A stretch of DNA of 64,000 nucleotides from Cryptomeria japonica (GCF_030272615.1 NC_081415.1:512207034-512271033); one strand, 5' to 3'. Shown: positions 48,038-60,630, numbered from the stretch's first letter. The notes: a model not told the origin generated them from the sequence alone. A program made the numbers and translations.

Positions 48038-48781
48038 TTTCATTAGCATAGCAGATTCTCTCCTCCTCTCTTTTGTTACTTCTTCTATGTGTTATTCTCA
48101 TTCTTCTATTTGTTGTCCTTAGTGTTGTCTACTTGAGGATGATGCAAAGCATTGAGATCTCTTTTGGTCTCTCTCATGTTGACTCAAAAGACACATGTGC
48201 TCCCTTCTTCTAGGTGACCTTCCTTGATTGGGGAATGAAGAACAATTATGCATACATACATATGATATACATGAATTATCATACAACATACTGACCCTGA
48301 GGAAAGCGAAGTCACCTTGTGCTTTGTGTTTTGTGTTTATTATACTTGGGCTTATCTCACACGTGGGGGCTAAATCCTTGTGATAATGTGCTCCTTTCCC
48401 TTCTCATTCTTATATGTATCACTACCTTAAAGCAATCACCCCCGGTGAGGTGTGTGCGATCGCTTTAACGTAGGGGAGCATACATCCCGTTCATATCTTT
48501 TCAAGATACTTGAAAATTTCTTGACAAATTTAGCTTTGCCTTGAAAATTTTGATATCTTTCATGCATGACTCATAGTGAGGGAACCTTACTACTGACAGT
48601 CATGGTTCTCCCTCATGATCTTCCCTTTTACTTTGTCAATCAAAGTCGTAAGATCCTTAGTCCACTGGGGGCTTGGTGTATCTTGCCTCCTTGACGTGGT
48701 GAAAGTTTCTCAATGTTGTTTCCTTGTACTTTACCGGAAGTATCAGTGTACGCTTATACTCCCGCTAAAGTGGGGGCTAAA
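48038..48781 (+). other. 3' untranslated part and polypurine tract of G
   Basis: There is no coding region. The AAAGTGGGGGCTAAA run at about 48767-48781 directly precedes the LTR start TGTAGCG at 48782 and is the plus-strand primer. A similar GTGGGGGCTAAAT word at 48364 is not followed by an LTR. Confidence 0.7.
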
Positions 48782-50032
48782 TGTAGCGTCCTAAAATTGT
48801 GACACTTGCAATTTCAACTGCATTTGGGTCTTCACGATGGTGATGCAACACAGAACCTGAATGGAGACCCCGAAACTTGTTCATGACATCAAAAACTGCA
48901 TTTCTCAGCACCCTGGCCTGATCCTCCTTGCACCCTGCTGTCCCGGGAGGTGGGACCATGCCGCCCAGTGCCCTGGTCGTTCAGGACTAGGGAACCTAGC
49001 GCCCTGGTCCCCCAGGACCATGGCACCCAGCGCCCTGGTCCCTGGCCCTATTTTGGGCCTGGTCTCTTATGGGGCTTCGGGTCTTTAAGTTTGCAAATTG
49101 GTAAATAATGTTTCCTGGTCGGCCTAAGGTCGGGAAAATCAGTCTATCAACCCTAATTGACAAGTATATAAACTACATTTCCTCTCCCATTTTGGGAGAT
49201 GGAAAAAGGGCAGAAATGACATTCAAACATTCAAGCATTCAAGCATTCAAGCATTCCTTCAAGCAATTGATCATTCTAAGTCTCCATTCAAGGCTAAGTG
49301 TTGCATTCAAGACAAGGATTCAACCATTGAAGAGGAGATCACTTACAACACATTACATACTACATACATTACACCTTCGCATGTAAGAATACAAACATTC
49401 TTACAACAAGGTATCAGTACTTGTTTACATTACAAACATTTACATTTACAACATTCTCATTTCTTGGTTAATTCCAAAACCGGGGTTTGACCTAAAGGCA
49501 AACCCCTCATCCCTAACCCCCCAATCGTCCTCTCTTTTCTGTGTGTAGGTTGCAGGTACACCAGTGTAATTGAAGATCTGGAATCCTTGTGCACAGACGA
49601 ATAGATCCACCTTCGTTTCGCAGATTTTTCGGAGGACCGTGTGCATGCCGGGCGCCATCGTCCCATCAACTTTCGCTCAAATTTGCAGAACAGCACCGTC
49701 TCGACATTTTACTGCTAATTCCAGGTCCACAGCTTCATCCCATATCCCTATCTCTATTTATAAGCGAATCTTTCCTACTTTACATGCATTCCTAGTTCAA
49801 TCATTCTTTCCACATATTCTTTACAAAAGAGGGTATCCTTGATGTCACAACCCTTGAAACTCATCTAGAATCCAATCTTGCATTGCATGGAATTGGATCT
49901 TTTGGGTTTCAACCCCTCTTTTGAATGTAAAGTCTCTCCTAAGTGAAAACCATCAACCCTAGTGACTCTCCCTTCTCTCTCCTTGGAGTTGGGGAGGGGA
50001 GAATGACTAGGGTTCGATTTTTCTGCTTTACA
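48782..50032 (+). repeat. 3' LTR of element G
   Basis: Begins TGTAGCGTCCTAAAATTGTGAC and ends TTTTTCTGCTTTACA, followed by the target duplication GAAAC. Same internal landmarks as the 5' LTR, with one fewer ATTCAAGC unit. Confidence 0.92.
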
Positions 50033-50037
50033 GAAAC

Positions 50038-50371
50038 AATCAAACTTTAAGTTGCACTCAATTTGTTATATAAACTTTTCAATAAAATAATTATGCATGA
50101 TTATTATTTATTGGATTTACTTTTATTTATGTAATGATAAATACAATATAAATGACAAAGTAGATGGAAATTTACATTCAATCATGTGATCATATATAAC
50201 AATTACATAGATCAACTAATTACATAAACTAGAATGTGGTAACCATATTCTTTGTACAATTGATCAAAGAATAAAAGAGTGAATTCTTTGATTGAAATAT
50301 TTATACTTTTTCAAAATTTACTAACATTTTGATTGATACATGTTAGAAGATGTGTTACATAGCAGCAATTT
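50038..50371. other. AT-rich DNA between G and ORF E
   Basis: No coding region, RNA gene or known repeat is seen. It is probably the continuation of the sequence into which element G inserted. Confidence 0.5.
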
Positions 50372-52965
50372 TTATGTCTCCACTGGATATTGGTGAACAA
50401 ATATATCTATAGCTTTGTTTATTTCATTTTCATCTAGTCCCAATTTGTACTTCATTTTCACTTGTACAAAAAGAACAATTCTTTTAATCTTCTGTTGTTA
50501 TCGAGTAATTTGAGTAGATTCTTCTTCAAATTGACCAATTTTAGTCTTCTTACTCATCATGTTGTCAATCTCTTGTTTAGATAGTTCTCCGTGAAGGGAG
50601 TCTAAAAAATCTTTAATGATTTCTTCAATCGGTCGAACCATCAAAGAACTTTCTAGAAAGGTGCAATCAAGATCTTCGACAAACTTTTCTATCTTTCTCA
50701 AATACAAATTGATAGATTCTTTCAATCTATTCAATTTTTTTTGTAGCGTAGAAGTGTTTTGTGTCTCATCTTACTTGCTTTGAGCCATTCATTAAGCAAC
50801 ACTTTGTTATGTTCAATTCCCAATGCCTCCAATTCATTCAAAGGAACTACTTTCATTTTTTTTTAAATTTCAATATATTGATTGCACATGAAAAGTTCTT
50901 CCTCAATTTTTTCATCAAGTTCCCTTGCAATATTTGTTTTTTGAATGATACGACTATAAACTTTTGTTTCCTTCTTTATCACATGCACACCATAATTCTA
51001 CAATTTTGTTTTCCATTCTGTAAATGCACTATAGATTTCTTGTACATCTACATTTTGAGTAGGAGCCAAGGAATCTAAAGGTGGAGTCAAAGAGCATGGT
51101 ACAGTTTGAATTGAATTGTAACTATGGGAAGGTGATGTGGATGTTGAAACAATATTAAAGCACGGTTGAATACTTCTTGTTTCCAATGTTGTTGCATCAA
51201 CATTTTTCCCTTCAAACCTTTGACTATTTAATAATGGTGTATTATCTTCTTTTTCTTTTTCAACGTCATTCACGGCCGCATCATTTCCTTTTGTGAAAAC
51301 TTCTTCTCTATCTCTTGCAAGATGAAGACATGCACTGTCTTCTTCCATGTCTAAGTTTGTTGCATCTAATGGTTCGACAATTTTATTTGTATTTTGATTG
51401 GTAGAATGATGTATCGATAGTAGAGAATAAAGTTTTCCCAACCACTCCATTGACATTAGTATCAGATTCTTTGTTCTGTTCTCAACTGACACATCTTCAA
51501 CTATAGACCAATTCACTATATCCATCGGTTGATCACATATGCTCATTGTGTAGTAAATTGGATCCAACTGATTTCCATCTTCTTCCATGTGCTTAGGTAT
51601 TCTATCGAACTTGCAAGCTCTCATGATAGGCATATTTAGTCTACAATAATCTTTGATTCTGATTTCCTTTTCATTTTGGCAATTAGCCCAATGATCTTCT
51701 AAAGTAGGTTCATGTTTGTAGTCTGCCGCTATTATTCTACCAATCAGTCCTATTGGATCAAAATTGTACCTCACATCACTAAATTTGTACATGTGGAGAT
51801 GTGCCATGTCAATTTCAGTTGTGTGAGCTACATCCATGTCAGCACATGAGTAATCACCAACCTTAATTGGAAATTCAAATATAACAAACCCCTATTTCCC
51901 CATTACCTTATCAACTTCTTCTATTTGTCTACACATTTCAAGCAGAATTATTTTGTCTGAAGGGTACCTGGGCAATTTCAATGGGCTTCCATGGAAACCT
52001 GCAACTCTAATGTATGTGAATATTTGGAATTGGATATACCAATTCCCAAACTTTGAGAGTTTACTGCTCACTTCTGAAGATAATCTTTTTCTTAAATCAT
52101 TGTCAAGATGTCTCACTATGGAAAAAATGAAGGCGTCGTTAACTCTGCAATAGTGTTTTTCACTTTCCATCAGTTCTAACTAAGGGTAACTATCAAATAT
52201 TCATCTTCCTCCTTCATTAAAGTTTCCAACTCTATTTAGTTCTAGATAGCTACCTTGGTAAGCCAACAAGTATACTAAATATGAACTCATGTGAAATGTG
52301 TTGCTCTGCAAAACATCTATCAATTGTCAATTCAAGTTGTCACTAATTATAGTTGCCCAATCAATTTTTTTTCCCTTTGTTATTTTCAAAATATAATAAC
52401 ACATCCATGGATGGAAGTGTTTCACTTATGGAGTACCATATACCCTACTTAGAAGTGTGATATAATCTTTTGCTTCCTCTTTGAATTCTGCTCTATGTTG
52501 TCCTCTAGCCAACTTTTTCACATTCCTAGTACTTTCAAGAATGAGATGTTCATTAATGAATTTGGAAGCTTTGTTGTTTTTATTTTCATAATAGTTGTTA
52601 GCAACGATCCAATCCATACATTCGTATTTTGTATATTGTGGAATACATAATATTCTTTGTATCATCTGAGGACTAATATCTAACACCGTATCACCCAAGG
52701 GGCCAATAATCTTCCTTTCATCTTCGTCATAATATTGTGCACACTGCACTACCAAATCAACTGATTGTATAGACAAGGGAAATGTAGCTACTTCCACTAA
52801 TCCCGAGGCTGGCATGGATTGAGAAAGAATTGATCTTCCTCCTCCCTTTGCAATCCTATGAACAAATTCAGAAATATCCACATGACCCATGTTCGTGTCT
52901 CCTATCTCATTGTAGCATGAATCAAATTTTGACTCACGAATGAGTCTTGTAAACTTATATTTCAT
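50372..52965 (-). pseudogene. ORF E: homologue of the N LTR ORF
   Basis: From ATG 52965 (start MKYKF) to TAA 50372-50374, about 860 codons, mostly one phase with a few stops (52426-52428, 51892-51894, 50498-50500) and a shift near 50735-50990. N-terminal motifs GDTNMGHVDISEF and LVEVATFPL parallel GDTSLAQVDLSDF and FVEVTTFPI of the N LTR ORF. FHMSSYLVYLL parallels FFMSSYLFNIL, and YIRVAGFHGSPLKLP parallels YIRVGGFQGEPFRLP. KHEPTLEDHW parallels HEP-LEDYW. The C-terminal part is a coiled coil. No LTR is recognisable around it. It lies on the same strand as, and just 5' of, the Helitron Rep once G is removed. It could be the remains of a third Tat-like LTR or a passenger of the Helitron. Confidence 0.7.
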
Positions 52966-54217
52966 TTTGACTGAAATCTTTGCTCTTCCTAGGAAATTAT
53001 TAATAGTTTTGAGTATCAATACGTATTATACTATATTTATAATAATTTATTTAAAATAAATATGATGTTTACAAATTGTATCATTGAATTTAACAGAGTA
53101 CATAATTTTTGATACAAGAAACATTTATTTACGCAATTTTTTGACATCAATCATAATAATTTTTATTTTTTTGACACAAAACTGAAATTGGATTTTTTTT
53201 TTAATTGACAACATTTTTTTTATTTACATGTTCATCTGAACTAATTTCTTGTGAGAACTATGATTGTATTCAGTGATGTCCTCTTCTTGTCTTAAATTCT
53301 TTTATAAAGGTACAAATCGAAACCAAGTTCCAACTACTCGTTGTTTCATGATTTCAGTAGATATATTTATGTTTTCTTCTAGTTTCACACTACTATTAAT
53401 AGTGCTAGGTAGCTTATTGTCTCAATTGATTGCCCTAATTGTTTCATTCGTAAAAGTTGTCCACTCTTTTTTCTTTTTTTAAAACATTACAATGATTTCA
53501 ATAAAAGTTTAATTTTTTAAATGGGTTGAGCAGACTTTGTGATTGTATTTTCTACTTTTGTCTTGAAATAGTCAAGCATAGATAGGGTGTGATGTTTTTC
53601 CTCATTATTCCCTATAAATTGACATCTTCAAATAAAGACATCAATTTTTTTGGTCAAGTTCCTATCCTATTTCTTTTGTTGAAAAGCCATATGTTCACTG
53701 TTGAACTAGGTTGCTCTAACATCATATGTAACATATAATAATTAGTTTTATTTTAAATAACCAAATGTTTTTATTTAATTAAATAACTATCTAATTAATA
53801 ACTATAATGTAGTTTAACAAAATTAAATTAAGATGTTTACCTAATATGATTATTTATTTAAATTATATTTGATCTTGAATACATTTGATATATGTACCTG
53901 AAATAAAAGATGAAAATAACAAAAACATATAACAAATATGTTGATTACAAATTATATCATTCAATTTAATTTAAAATAAAAATCCATAATAATTTCATTT
54001 ATATAATTAAATTAAATTAAATTTATTACTTTAAAATTAATTTATTTCATTATAGATAATTTTATTGTTTATTTATTTTATTTAGTTAAGATTTATTTAT
54101 TTTATTAAACTAAGTTTCAATTATTATTATTTTTTTTGTTAATTGTATTTGATTTAATTTATTTAGGTAAATTTAAATTGATTAAATTATTTAACTATAA
54201 CTTAATTTAAATTAATG
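52966..54217. other. AT-rich non-coding stretch
   Basis: Very AT-rich, with AATTTAAATTAA and TTATTTATTT runs, especially 53690-54215. Short frames on the minus strand near 53260-53480 are not convincing. The stretch ends where the truncated LTR of element F begins. Confidence 0.5.
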
Positions 54218-55325
54218 AAACAGTCTAGTAATAAACCGGTAAAATAGTTTAACAAACAAACCAGTTAACACACATGCAAACCAGATAGCAAATAAGACAT
54301 TCACCCATAAGAGCAATAGAACCATAACACAAGATATTTGACATGGAAACCCAAATGGGAAAAACCACGGTGAGATGAAATTCACAAGTAACTATCTGCA
54401 GAATAGGAACCAGACCGGTTCAGGTCTGGTTGGTTAAGGTCATACAATGTTCTTTACCAGAACAAATCCTGTTAGGAATCTCAATCTATGTTAGGAGATA
54501 AGTCTGATTAAAGACTACCTTGCTAGAGGATTTTAGATCCACAGATGTGAACCACCTTGTCAGAGGATTTTACAAAGGCTTCTTTCAGCCTACCCGATTA
54601 AGGGTTTCAAACTTGTCAAAGATGTAAGTAATCAACAAGTGAATGATCTAGCAAATGGCACAGGTTGCTTGATTAGATCCACTATGGCTCACAACTAATG
54701 CATTTCAGCATTACTTCAGTCTTCTATAGCTCTCACTCTATTACAGCTCACAGACTTGATCTTCTCAGTTAAGATCATTCTTACAAAAACTCATCAACCA
54801 CCTTAAACCCTAGCAACAATCTAAAACCCCAGACATGATGTCCTTAAAAGGAATCTGATTTCATGTCGATCCAATAGGATTACAATAGAACTTCCTAGGT
54901 TCAATGCATCTGGACATATTTGGTGACATGACACAAATGCACCGCCAAAGTGTCAGCACTGCCAAACAATCGGTGGATGGTAACTCATCACAAAATACCG
55001 GTTCAAACAAAATACCAGTTTAAGTAGAATACCGGTTGCTGGTTTGACAAAATGTAGACTGGGAAATATGAGTTGTGCCACTTTGTTCCTTCATACCGCT
55101 TGAGATCCTCGAACCACTTGGGTCTTCATACCAGTTTGGGTCTCCATACTGCTTGAGATCGGTAAACACTTTCTGCAAAACACCGATAGTCTAAAGACTA
55201 TAATACATGATACCGGTTGGAACAAATACCGGTTGACCTTTAACTCATACCAACAAAAAGTGATCTCAAGGCAAGTGTGTGTCCATCAATGACAATCACA
55301 ACATCAATCATGAAAATTGCCAACA
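54218..55325 (-). repeat. 3' LTR of element F (outer end missing)
   Basis: On the minus strand it starts TGTTGGCAATTTTCATG after the polypurine tract. It is colinear with 60759-61511 except for about 110 bp that the other copy lacks (54405-54515). The last 60 bp expected from the 5' LTR (ending ...TTCATCA) are absent at 54218. It contains many ACCGGT words. Confidence 0.8.
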
Positions 55326-55340
55326 ATCTGCCCCTTTGGC
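55326..55340 (-). other. Polypurine tract of element F
   Basis: On the minus strand GCCAAAGGGGCAGAT immediately precedes the LTR start TGTTGG. It is nearly the same as in element H. Confidence 0.7.
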
Positions 55341-55611
55341 ATTGATGGCAACACTTAGGAAAATTTTGACATCTAAGTGTTTTACAACAAACAATATGCC
55401 ATAAACAAAATTACTCCCCCTAAGCATATACAGTATCCCTTTTTTTCGCAGAAAATACAATGTATACTACTCTATAACAGAAATAACATGAAAGTATACA
55501 TAATATGCAACAAAATTTTAACCAGATACTTCTCCCCTTTTGCCAACAATGACAAAATACAGCTAAAAAAAAAAACCTGTTTCATTAGCATTAAAAGTCG
55601 ATTTAAAGAGT

Positions 55612-58600
55612 TTATGACAATAAAGAGTGAAGCTTGTCAAAAACAGATTTAAAGTCCTGCATAAATGTCTTCATGGATAAAGACCATGATTCAAGTAATG
55701 AGGTAGCCACCTCTTTCTCTATCTGCATCTAGGAGACCTGTTCTTCCATGGCATCTATCGTGCTCATCTCTTGAGTGACCGTAAGGGCATCAAGATTTAG
55801 ATAGCATTTCTAGAGAATTTGCAATCTTGGCAGTAGGACTAGTTGAAGTTCCTGCAAGTTCCTTGTCTGATTGCTTATTTCTGCCTCAATTCTAGCCGAC
55901 TGGAGTTGAAACCTATGAACAGTGTGTCCATATGTGGAGAAAGAATCATATGGCATCTTGAAGGTGCTAATAAATGACTGCATATCTGATTGCAGTTTGT
56001 CCTTCTAGGTGAGCACATCATCACAAAATAGGTGGGGTTGGAAAATATTACTAAGCAGTAGATTCCCCTCATCCAGAGCATCCCTTATATCTTTTTGAGC
56101 TTTCTGCAAATCAGATCGAAGCTCATTTAGCTTCTTCACCAAGGCAATGCTCAGAGCCTTTTGATGCTCTTTCTTGGCATCCACTACTATGCAATTATGA
56201 TAACTCTTCTAGGCTCTGCACCTGATCATCCACTACTGTGCATAGGAGCTTCAATTGTGTCAGTGATAAATCAGTATTGGGGAGGTTTGTGCCAAGTATC
56301 AAACCGGTAAGAGTGTCCACCGCAACTTGGATCACATCTTGCTCCTTCTTCCTCCTTATCACTTCAAGGCATTCTTGAGCAACCTTAATGCTTTGTAGCA
56401 GTTCCATTTCATTTGTAGACTAAAGGTCAATAAGACTAGTGAGGTCAGCCGGTTTGGCTAGACTACCGGTTGCCTTTGGAGTCTCCATCTGAGTGTTTTT
56501 TGCCGCTTGTTCTTTTTCTTCTTCCTTCTTTTTCTTCTCTGCTTCTTTTCGCTTCTCCTCTTCCTTTTCCTCCTCTGCTTTCTACTTTTCTACTTCTTTC
56601 CGCTTCTCCTCTTCCTTTTCCTTCTTAGCTTTCTTCTTCTCTGCTTCCTTTCTCTTCTCCTTTTCCTTATCCTCTTCTTCTTTCTTATTCTTCTCATATT
56701 CTTGTTTCTGTTTCTCTTCTTCTTCTTTTTTCTTTTCCTCCTCTTTCCTTTTTTTCTCCTCTTCATCCTTCTTCTTCTTCTCCTCTTTCTTTTTCTTCTT
56801 CTCCTCATCTTTCTTCTTCTCTTCATCTTCATCCTCTTTCTTTTTCTTCTCCGCTTCTTTCTTTTTCTTCTCTTCCTCTTGTTTTCTCTTTTCCTCTTCA
56901 TCATCCTATCTCTTCTTTCCCTCTCCTATCTGCTTCTCCTGTTCTATTCCTTCTAATGGTGTACCCTGACTAACATTTTCGCCATCTAAGGCATCAACAT
57001 CAATGAGCTCCATTTGTTCAGTTACCTTTTCTCCTTCACTATTGTAAACTTCATCCGGTTTAGTGATTTCTGGTTCTTGCTCAGCCTTTTTGTTGGCTTG
57101 AAGCACTTTATAAGTTTTTACAGCAGTTGTCATTGGAAGATGAGTGTCTTTTTCAACATCATCAATTCTCCCTTCTAATAACCAGAGTCTTCTCCTTCTA
57201 GTGAAGAAGAGTCCTTTGTTCTGGTTAATGACTTCAAAAAGCTTAGAATTGGACAGGTCAGGAAAGTATTGGGCAAATACTTTCTCCCTTACTTCCCGTT
57301 CCTTCTCTATGGTAATGCACCATTTTTTGTCTAGAGATTTATACAAAGAATCCCATGTCTCAGATCTAATTTCTAAAAGTGACCGATCATTAACAGATAA
57401 ACACTTAATAATTTCCTGTTCAACTGCTTCCTTTTCATCATCATTGAAGTCATCAAAATAATCAATTAAATCATTCAGCAATTTTCTTCTAATATTCTTT
57501 ATGGTTCTTTGACAATGTGTCAAAGGTTTGTAAGAAGAAATGTCAATATTTACTAGTGCAGATGTTGTCGGTTCATTCTTTGTCTTTTTCCTTGTCTGCC
57601 TAGTCTTTTTAGGCTTTTCTTCAGACACTATTTCTTTTGAGTCTGGTGAATTGTTCCTTGTCTTCCTCTTCCTCTTGAAGACTTTGGCAGGTGCCACTTC
57701 CAATTTCTTCTTTGTCAGTGACCGCTTGGTCACTTTAGGACTAGCTGTAGTAACCGGTGCCGATGCTGAAGGCACTGCCTTTCCTTTCTTTGCTGAGGGT
57801 TCTTTAACCGGTGTCACCCTTTCCAGATAGGTGCCAGTTCTCTTTGCCTTTGGATCAAGAGATGAGGCAAGTAGGGTAGAGGCATACCCGTCCAACATAT
57901 CATACATCACCTCATAGCCCATAGGCTCCACTTCTTCCTATCTGGGCTCAATGACCTTCATTATGCATTCATCCATGTTGATGGTAAAGCAGATGTCCTC
58001 TTCATATTTCTTGACAATGTCCTTGGATATCCTCATCATTAGGCTCATCTTGCTTCTAAACTCATCGAAGTACTTGTTCAAAACTTCAGGGTAACCGGTT
58101 CCAACTACTTGCAAGCTTTCTTTGATTTGCTTGGTGACCGGTTGGTCGGCAGACCATTGAATATCTCCAACTCTTGGAAAATAACCTTGGAAGTAGAAGA
58201 ATAACCCTACTAGTAGTTGTCCAAACTTAAGTTTCAATGCATTATCTTGTTTGATTGATTTGAGATTCAATAGAAGTTGTCTTTTCATGCAAGTGCACAG
58301 ATCAAATGATGCATCTTCCTTGATCATCCTATAAGCGGCATTTACCGTTGCAACAGATACAAAGTTAATTATGCTGGCATGAAACGTCTGGTATCCTATC
58401 ACCATGCATGCATATTTCACCAGGTCATCCTTGATGGAATTGACAATCATTCCTCGTGAGTCACTCACTGAACCGGTGAGCTTGGTCATTTCAGTCTTGA
58501 TGATCTTCCTCAGAGCTGGCACTTCACCGACGTTGCAAAAACTGGTGACGACATGAATAGCTTCCAGTGTGATGTCATGTGTTCTTTCAAGATACATTTT

Positions 58601-58923
58601 GTCACCATGGACTCTGCTTAGAATGATTCAGATGTGATCATCTATGAAATCTTCAAGGAAATAAACCGCATTGTGAAGCTTCTTCTTCTCCAAGATGCTA
58701 TATTCTAGTTTGATCTTTTTATCCTTCCCACATAATAGACCTAGCTGAGAATGGATTGCAAGAGACCCTAGGTCTTCAATTTTACAATCTATGTAGTTAG
58801 AAATGCCCTCTTCCACTATTACACCAGTAGTACTTGAGACATGACATTGTACTTAGACTTGCATTGAATGAAGTTCATGGAATCAATAGGTGCACTAGAG
58901 CTAGTATGAGATGCAGAAGCCAT
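55612..58923 (-). pseudogene. Accessory ORF of element F
   Basis: ATG 58923 (start MASASHTSSS) to TAA near 55612, about 1,090 codons. A one-base shift lies near 58820, and in-frame stops at 58628-58630, 57938-57940 and about 56904. In order: an N-terminal helical domain (58600-57940, with KLKFGQLLVGLFFYFQG near 58220), a basic Ser/Thr/Lys-rich linker with KRKRKTR (about 57655), a helical segment DEKEAVEQEII/SLYKSLDKKW (57430-57310), an E/K helix (56904-56490) and a C-terminal coiled coil. The DEK and SLYK segments match the accessory ORF of element H. No enzyme motif is seen. The protein could be structural, RNA-binding or chromatin-associated, but nothing here decides that. Confidence 0.7.
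56490..56904 (-). repeat. Purine-repeat tract coding an E/K-rich helix
   Basis: The plus strand reads CTTCTTCTC and CTCTTCCTC repeats. The minus strand, in the frame of the accessory ORF of F, reads about 135 residues almost only of Glu, Lys and Arg with scattered Ala, in 3-4 residue charge alternation (EEEKKKK/EEKRKEAEK). Such a sequence forms a single stable alpha-helix in other proteins. The related ORF in element H lacks it, so it grew by triplet-repeat expansion. Confidence 0.7.
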
Positions 58924-59366
58924 GATAAAATAGAAAAATTGAGAAATACCTTTCAGAAATTGAGAATTTAGGGCTTGCTAATTCCACTTCGCCTCACACT
59001 CCATCAGTTGCTAAATCACCACTTTGAGTTCTTCTCTTGACCGTCTAATATTAGCTTCTGAATCTTCTTCAGGGTTTCAAAATTTCTTTGATTTGCAACA
59101 CAAATCGCTTTTTCTTTTCTCTGCACTTGAAAAAATTCTTCACTCGAAAAAATGATAGTGAGAAATGATTTGAAAATTCCTTTTAAACATATTCCTCACC
59201 TACCATAATAAATATTCCACTATTAGGGCGTAAACCCTAATTTGCCTTTTACCATTTCCCGTCTTCTGCCAAATGATAGGTATCACATACCGGTTAAGGT
59301 CTTTTACGGGTGCTAACCGGGGGTTCGAAACATTTCACTGTTTGTTCCCCCTAAGCTTTTTGTAGC

Positions 59367-60630
59367 TTAGTTTGCCGGTTCCAAAATTTCCACACTGGGT
59401 GCAGAAACCGGTTCATCTTGAATTACTTCTTTTGGCTTCTTCTTCCAGGTTTTCTTCATACTTGCTTGAACAGTTTCAACATCAATTTTTCCTTCTAGAG
59501 TGACCGGTATGTCATCTGATATGCTCTTTCTACTTCTGTAGAATTTGGCAATGTGACCTGGTTTGTTGCAATGATAGCAAACCATTCCAGGTGCTCTCCA
59601 AGGTCCATTATTCTTGTTTCCATTCTTCCTTCTACATGTTGCAGCAGTGTGACCATGACCATGACAAATCCAACAGTTTTCTCTCCATACGGTTGCTGCT
59701 TGATAGCCATCACTACCTGACTGATGATTATAGGTATTAAACCGGTTGGGATTCCGATTCACAAAAGGTTCCAGACCAACTCCTTGTGTCCTCTGAGGAT
59801 ATCTTCCAGTGTTGTTCATAATAGACCTACATTCAGATGCTCTATGCCCAAACTTGTTGCATGCATAATAATTACCATTGAACTTATTAGATCTAGGTAC
59901 ATTGTTCATGAAGTAAGGAAAGTTATTGTAGGCTTTGCTTCTAGACACATTAGCAGTATGTCCTTCTTTAAGATAGTTAAAGCAAATAGGTTTGAACTTT
60001 TGCTTACCTTTATCTTTGAATGTTGGTTGCTTCTTCGATGCTTCAGCATTTGCAGCAGAGGTCTCACCTTCCTCATGACTAGAGAAACCAAGTCCATTGG
60101 TAATCTTTACCAGTTTGGTCGATTCAAGCTTTTGCTCTAGCTTAACTATACTCTTGTTGAACTTAGCAAGTATTTCCTTTTAATTAGAGAGTTCTTTGGA
60201 AATAGCAACATTTGTCTCCATCAAGTTTGCATTCTCAAAGATGGCTATGTTCATTTCTCCTTGCATGTCTTCCTTTTCCACTTTGCTCACATGGAGTTGA
60301 GCAGTTAGAGCACTGATCTCTTGCTTCAACTTGGAGATCTCATGATCTTTGTCCTTGACCAGATCTTTAGCCTTCCTCTGATTCTCAAGCTCTTGACACA
60401 TTCGGATAGTCAGTCCTTCCAACTCCTTTCTCAGGTTGGAGTTTGATTCATTCAACTTTTCTACTTCTTGAATTAGGGCTTCCATATCTGCTTCATCAAA
60501 AGAACTATTTTTAGATAGCTCCATTAGTTTTTCAGCATGTTCTCTCCTTTTTGCCTGAGAGGCCTTATATTTTACCATAAGCTCATCATAGGCTTACTTA
60601 GACTAAGTGAGCCGGTGAGTAAGTTCCCTC
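59367..60630 (-). pseudogene. Element F gag remnant with zinc knuckles
   Basis: From about 60630 to TAA 59367-59369, one frame with stops near 60590-60602 and at 60180-60182. The first half is a coiled coil (residues about 1-150). The second half holds four CCHC-type knuckles: a decayed one (CFNYLKEGHTANVS), CNKFGHRASEC, CWICHGHGHTAATC and CYHCNKPGHIAKFY, whose last Cys is lost. These are typical of plant copia gag and bind RNA. The usual N-terminal UBN2-type capsid part is missing: only about 55 bp separate the PBS from the remnant. A C-terminal tail follows, with no protease. Confidence 0.8.

Larger units (their letters stand above)
42160..50032 (+). mobile_element. Element G: non-autonomous Tat-like gypsy element (gag only)
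   Basis: A 7,873-bp unit with near-identical LTRs (42160-43418, 1259 bp; 48782-50032, 1251 bp) and a perfect 5-bp target duplication GAAAC (42155-42159, 50033-50037). It has a PBS directly after the 5' LTR, a polypurine tract directly before the 3' LTR, and one long gag-protease-like ORF. No RT, RNase H or integrase is present. High LTR similarity makes it the youngest large insertion here. It sits in the Helitron remnant. Enzymes would have to come from an autonomous relative. The zinc-knuckle style of its gag is that of Tat elements. Confidence 0.92.

Noticed and set aside
53264-53482. Hydrophobic plus-strand frame of 72 codons
   Set aside because: Composition follows the T-rich DNA; there is no family resemblance and no context.
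56507-56956. Long plus-strand frames rich in Phe/Ser/Leu over the CTT-repeat tract
   Set aside because: They are the complement of the E/K-coding repeat of the minus-strand accessory ORF. Low complexity alone keeps all frames open.
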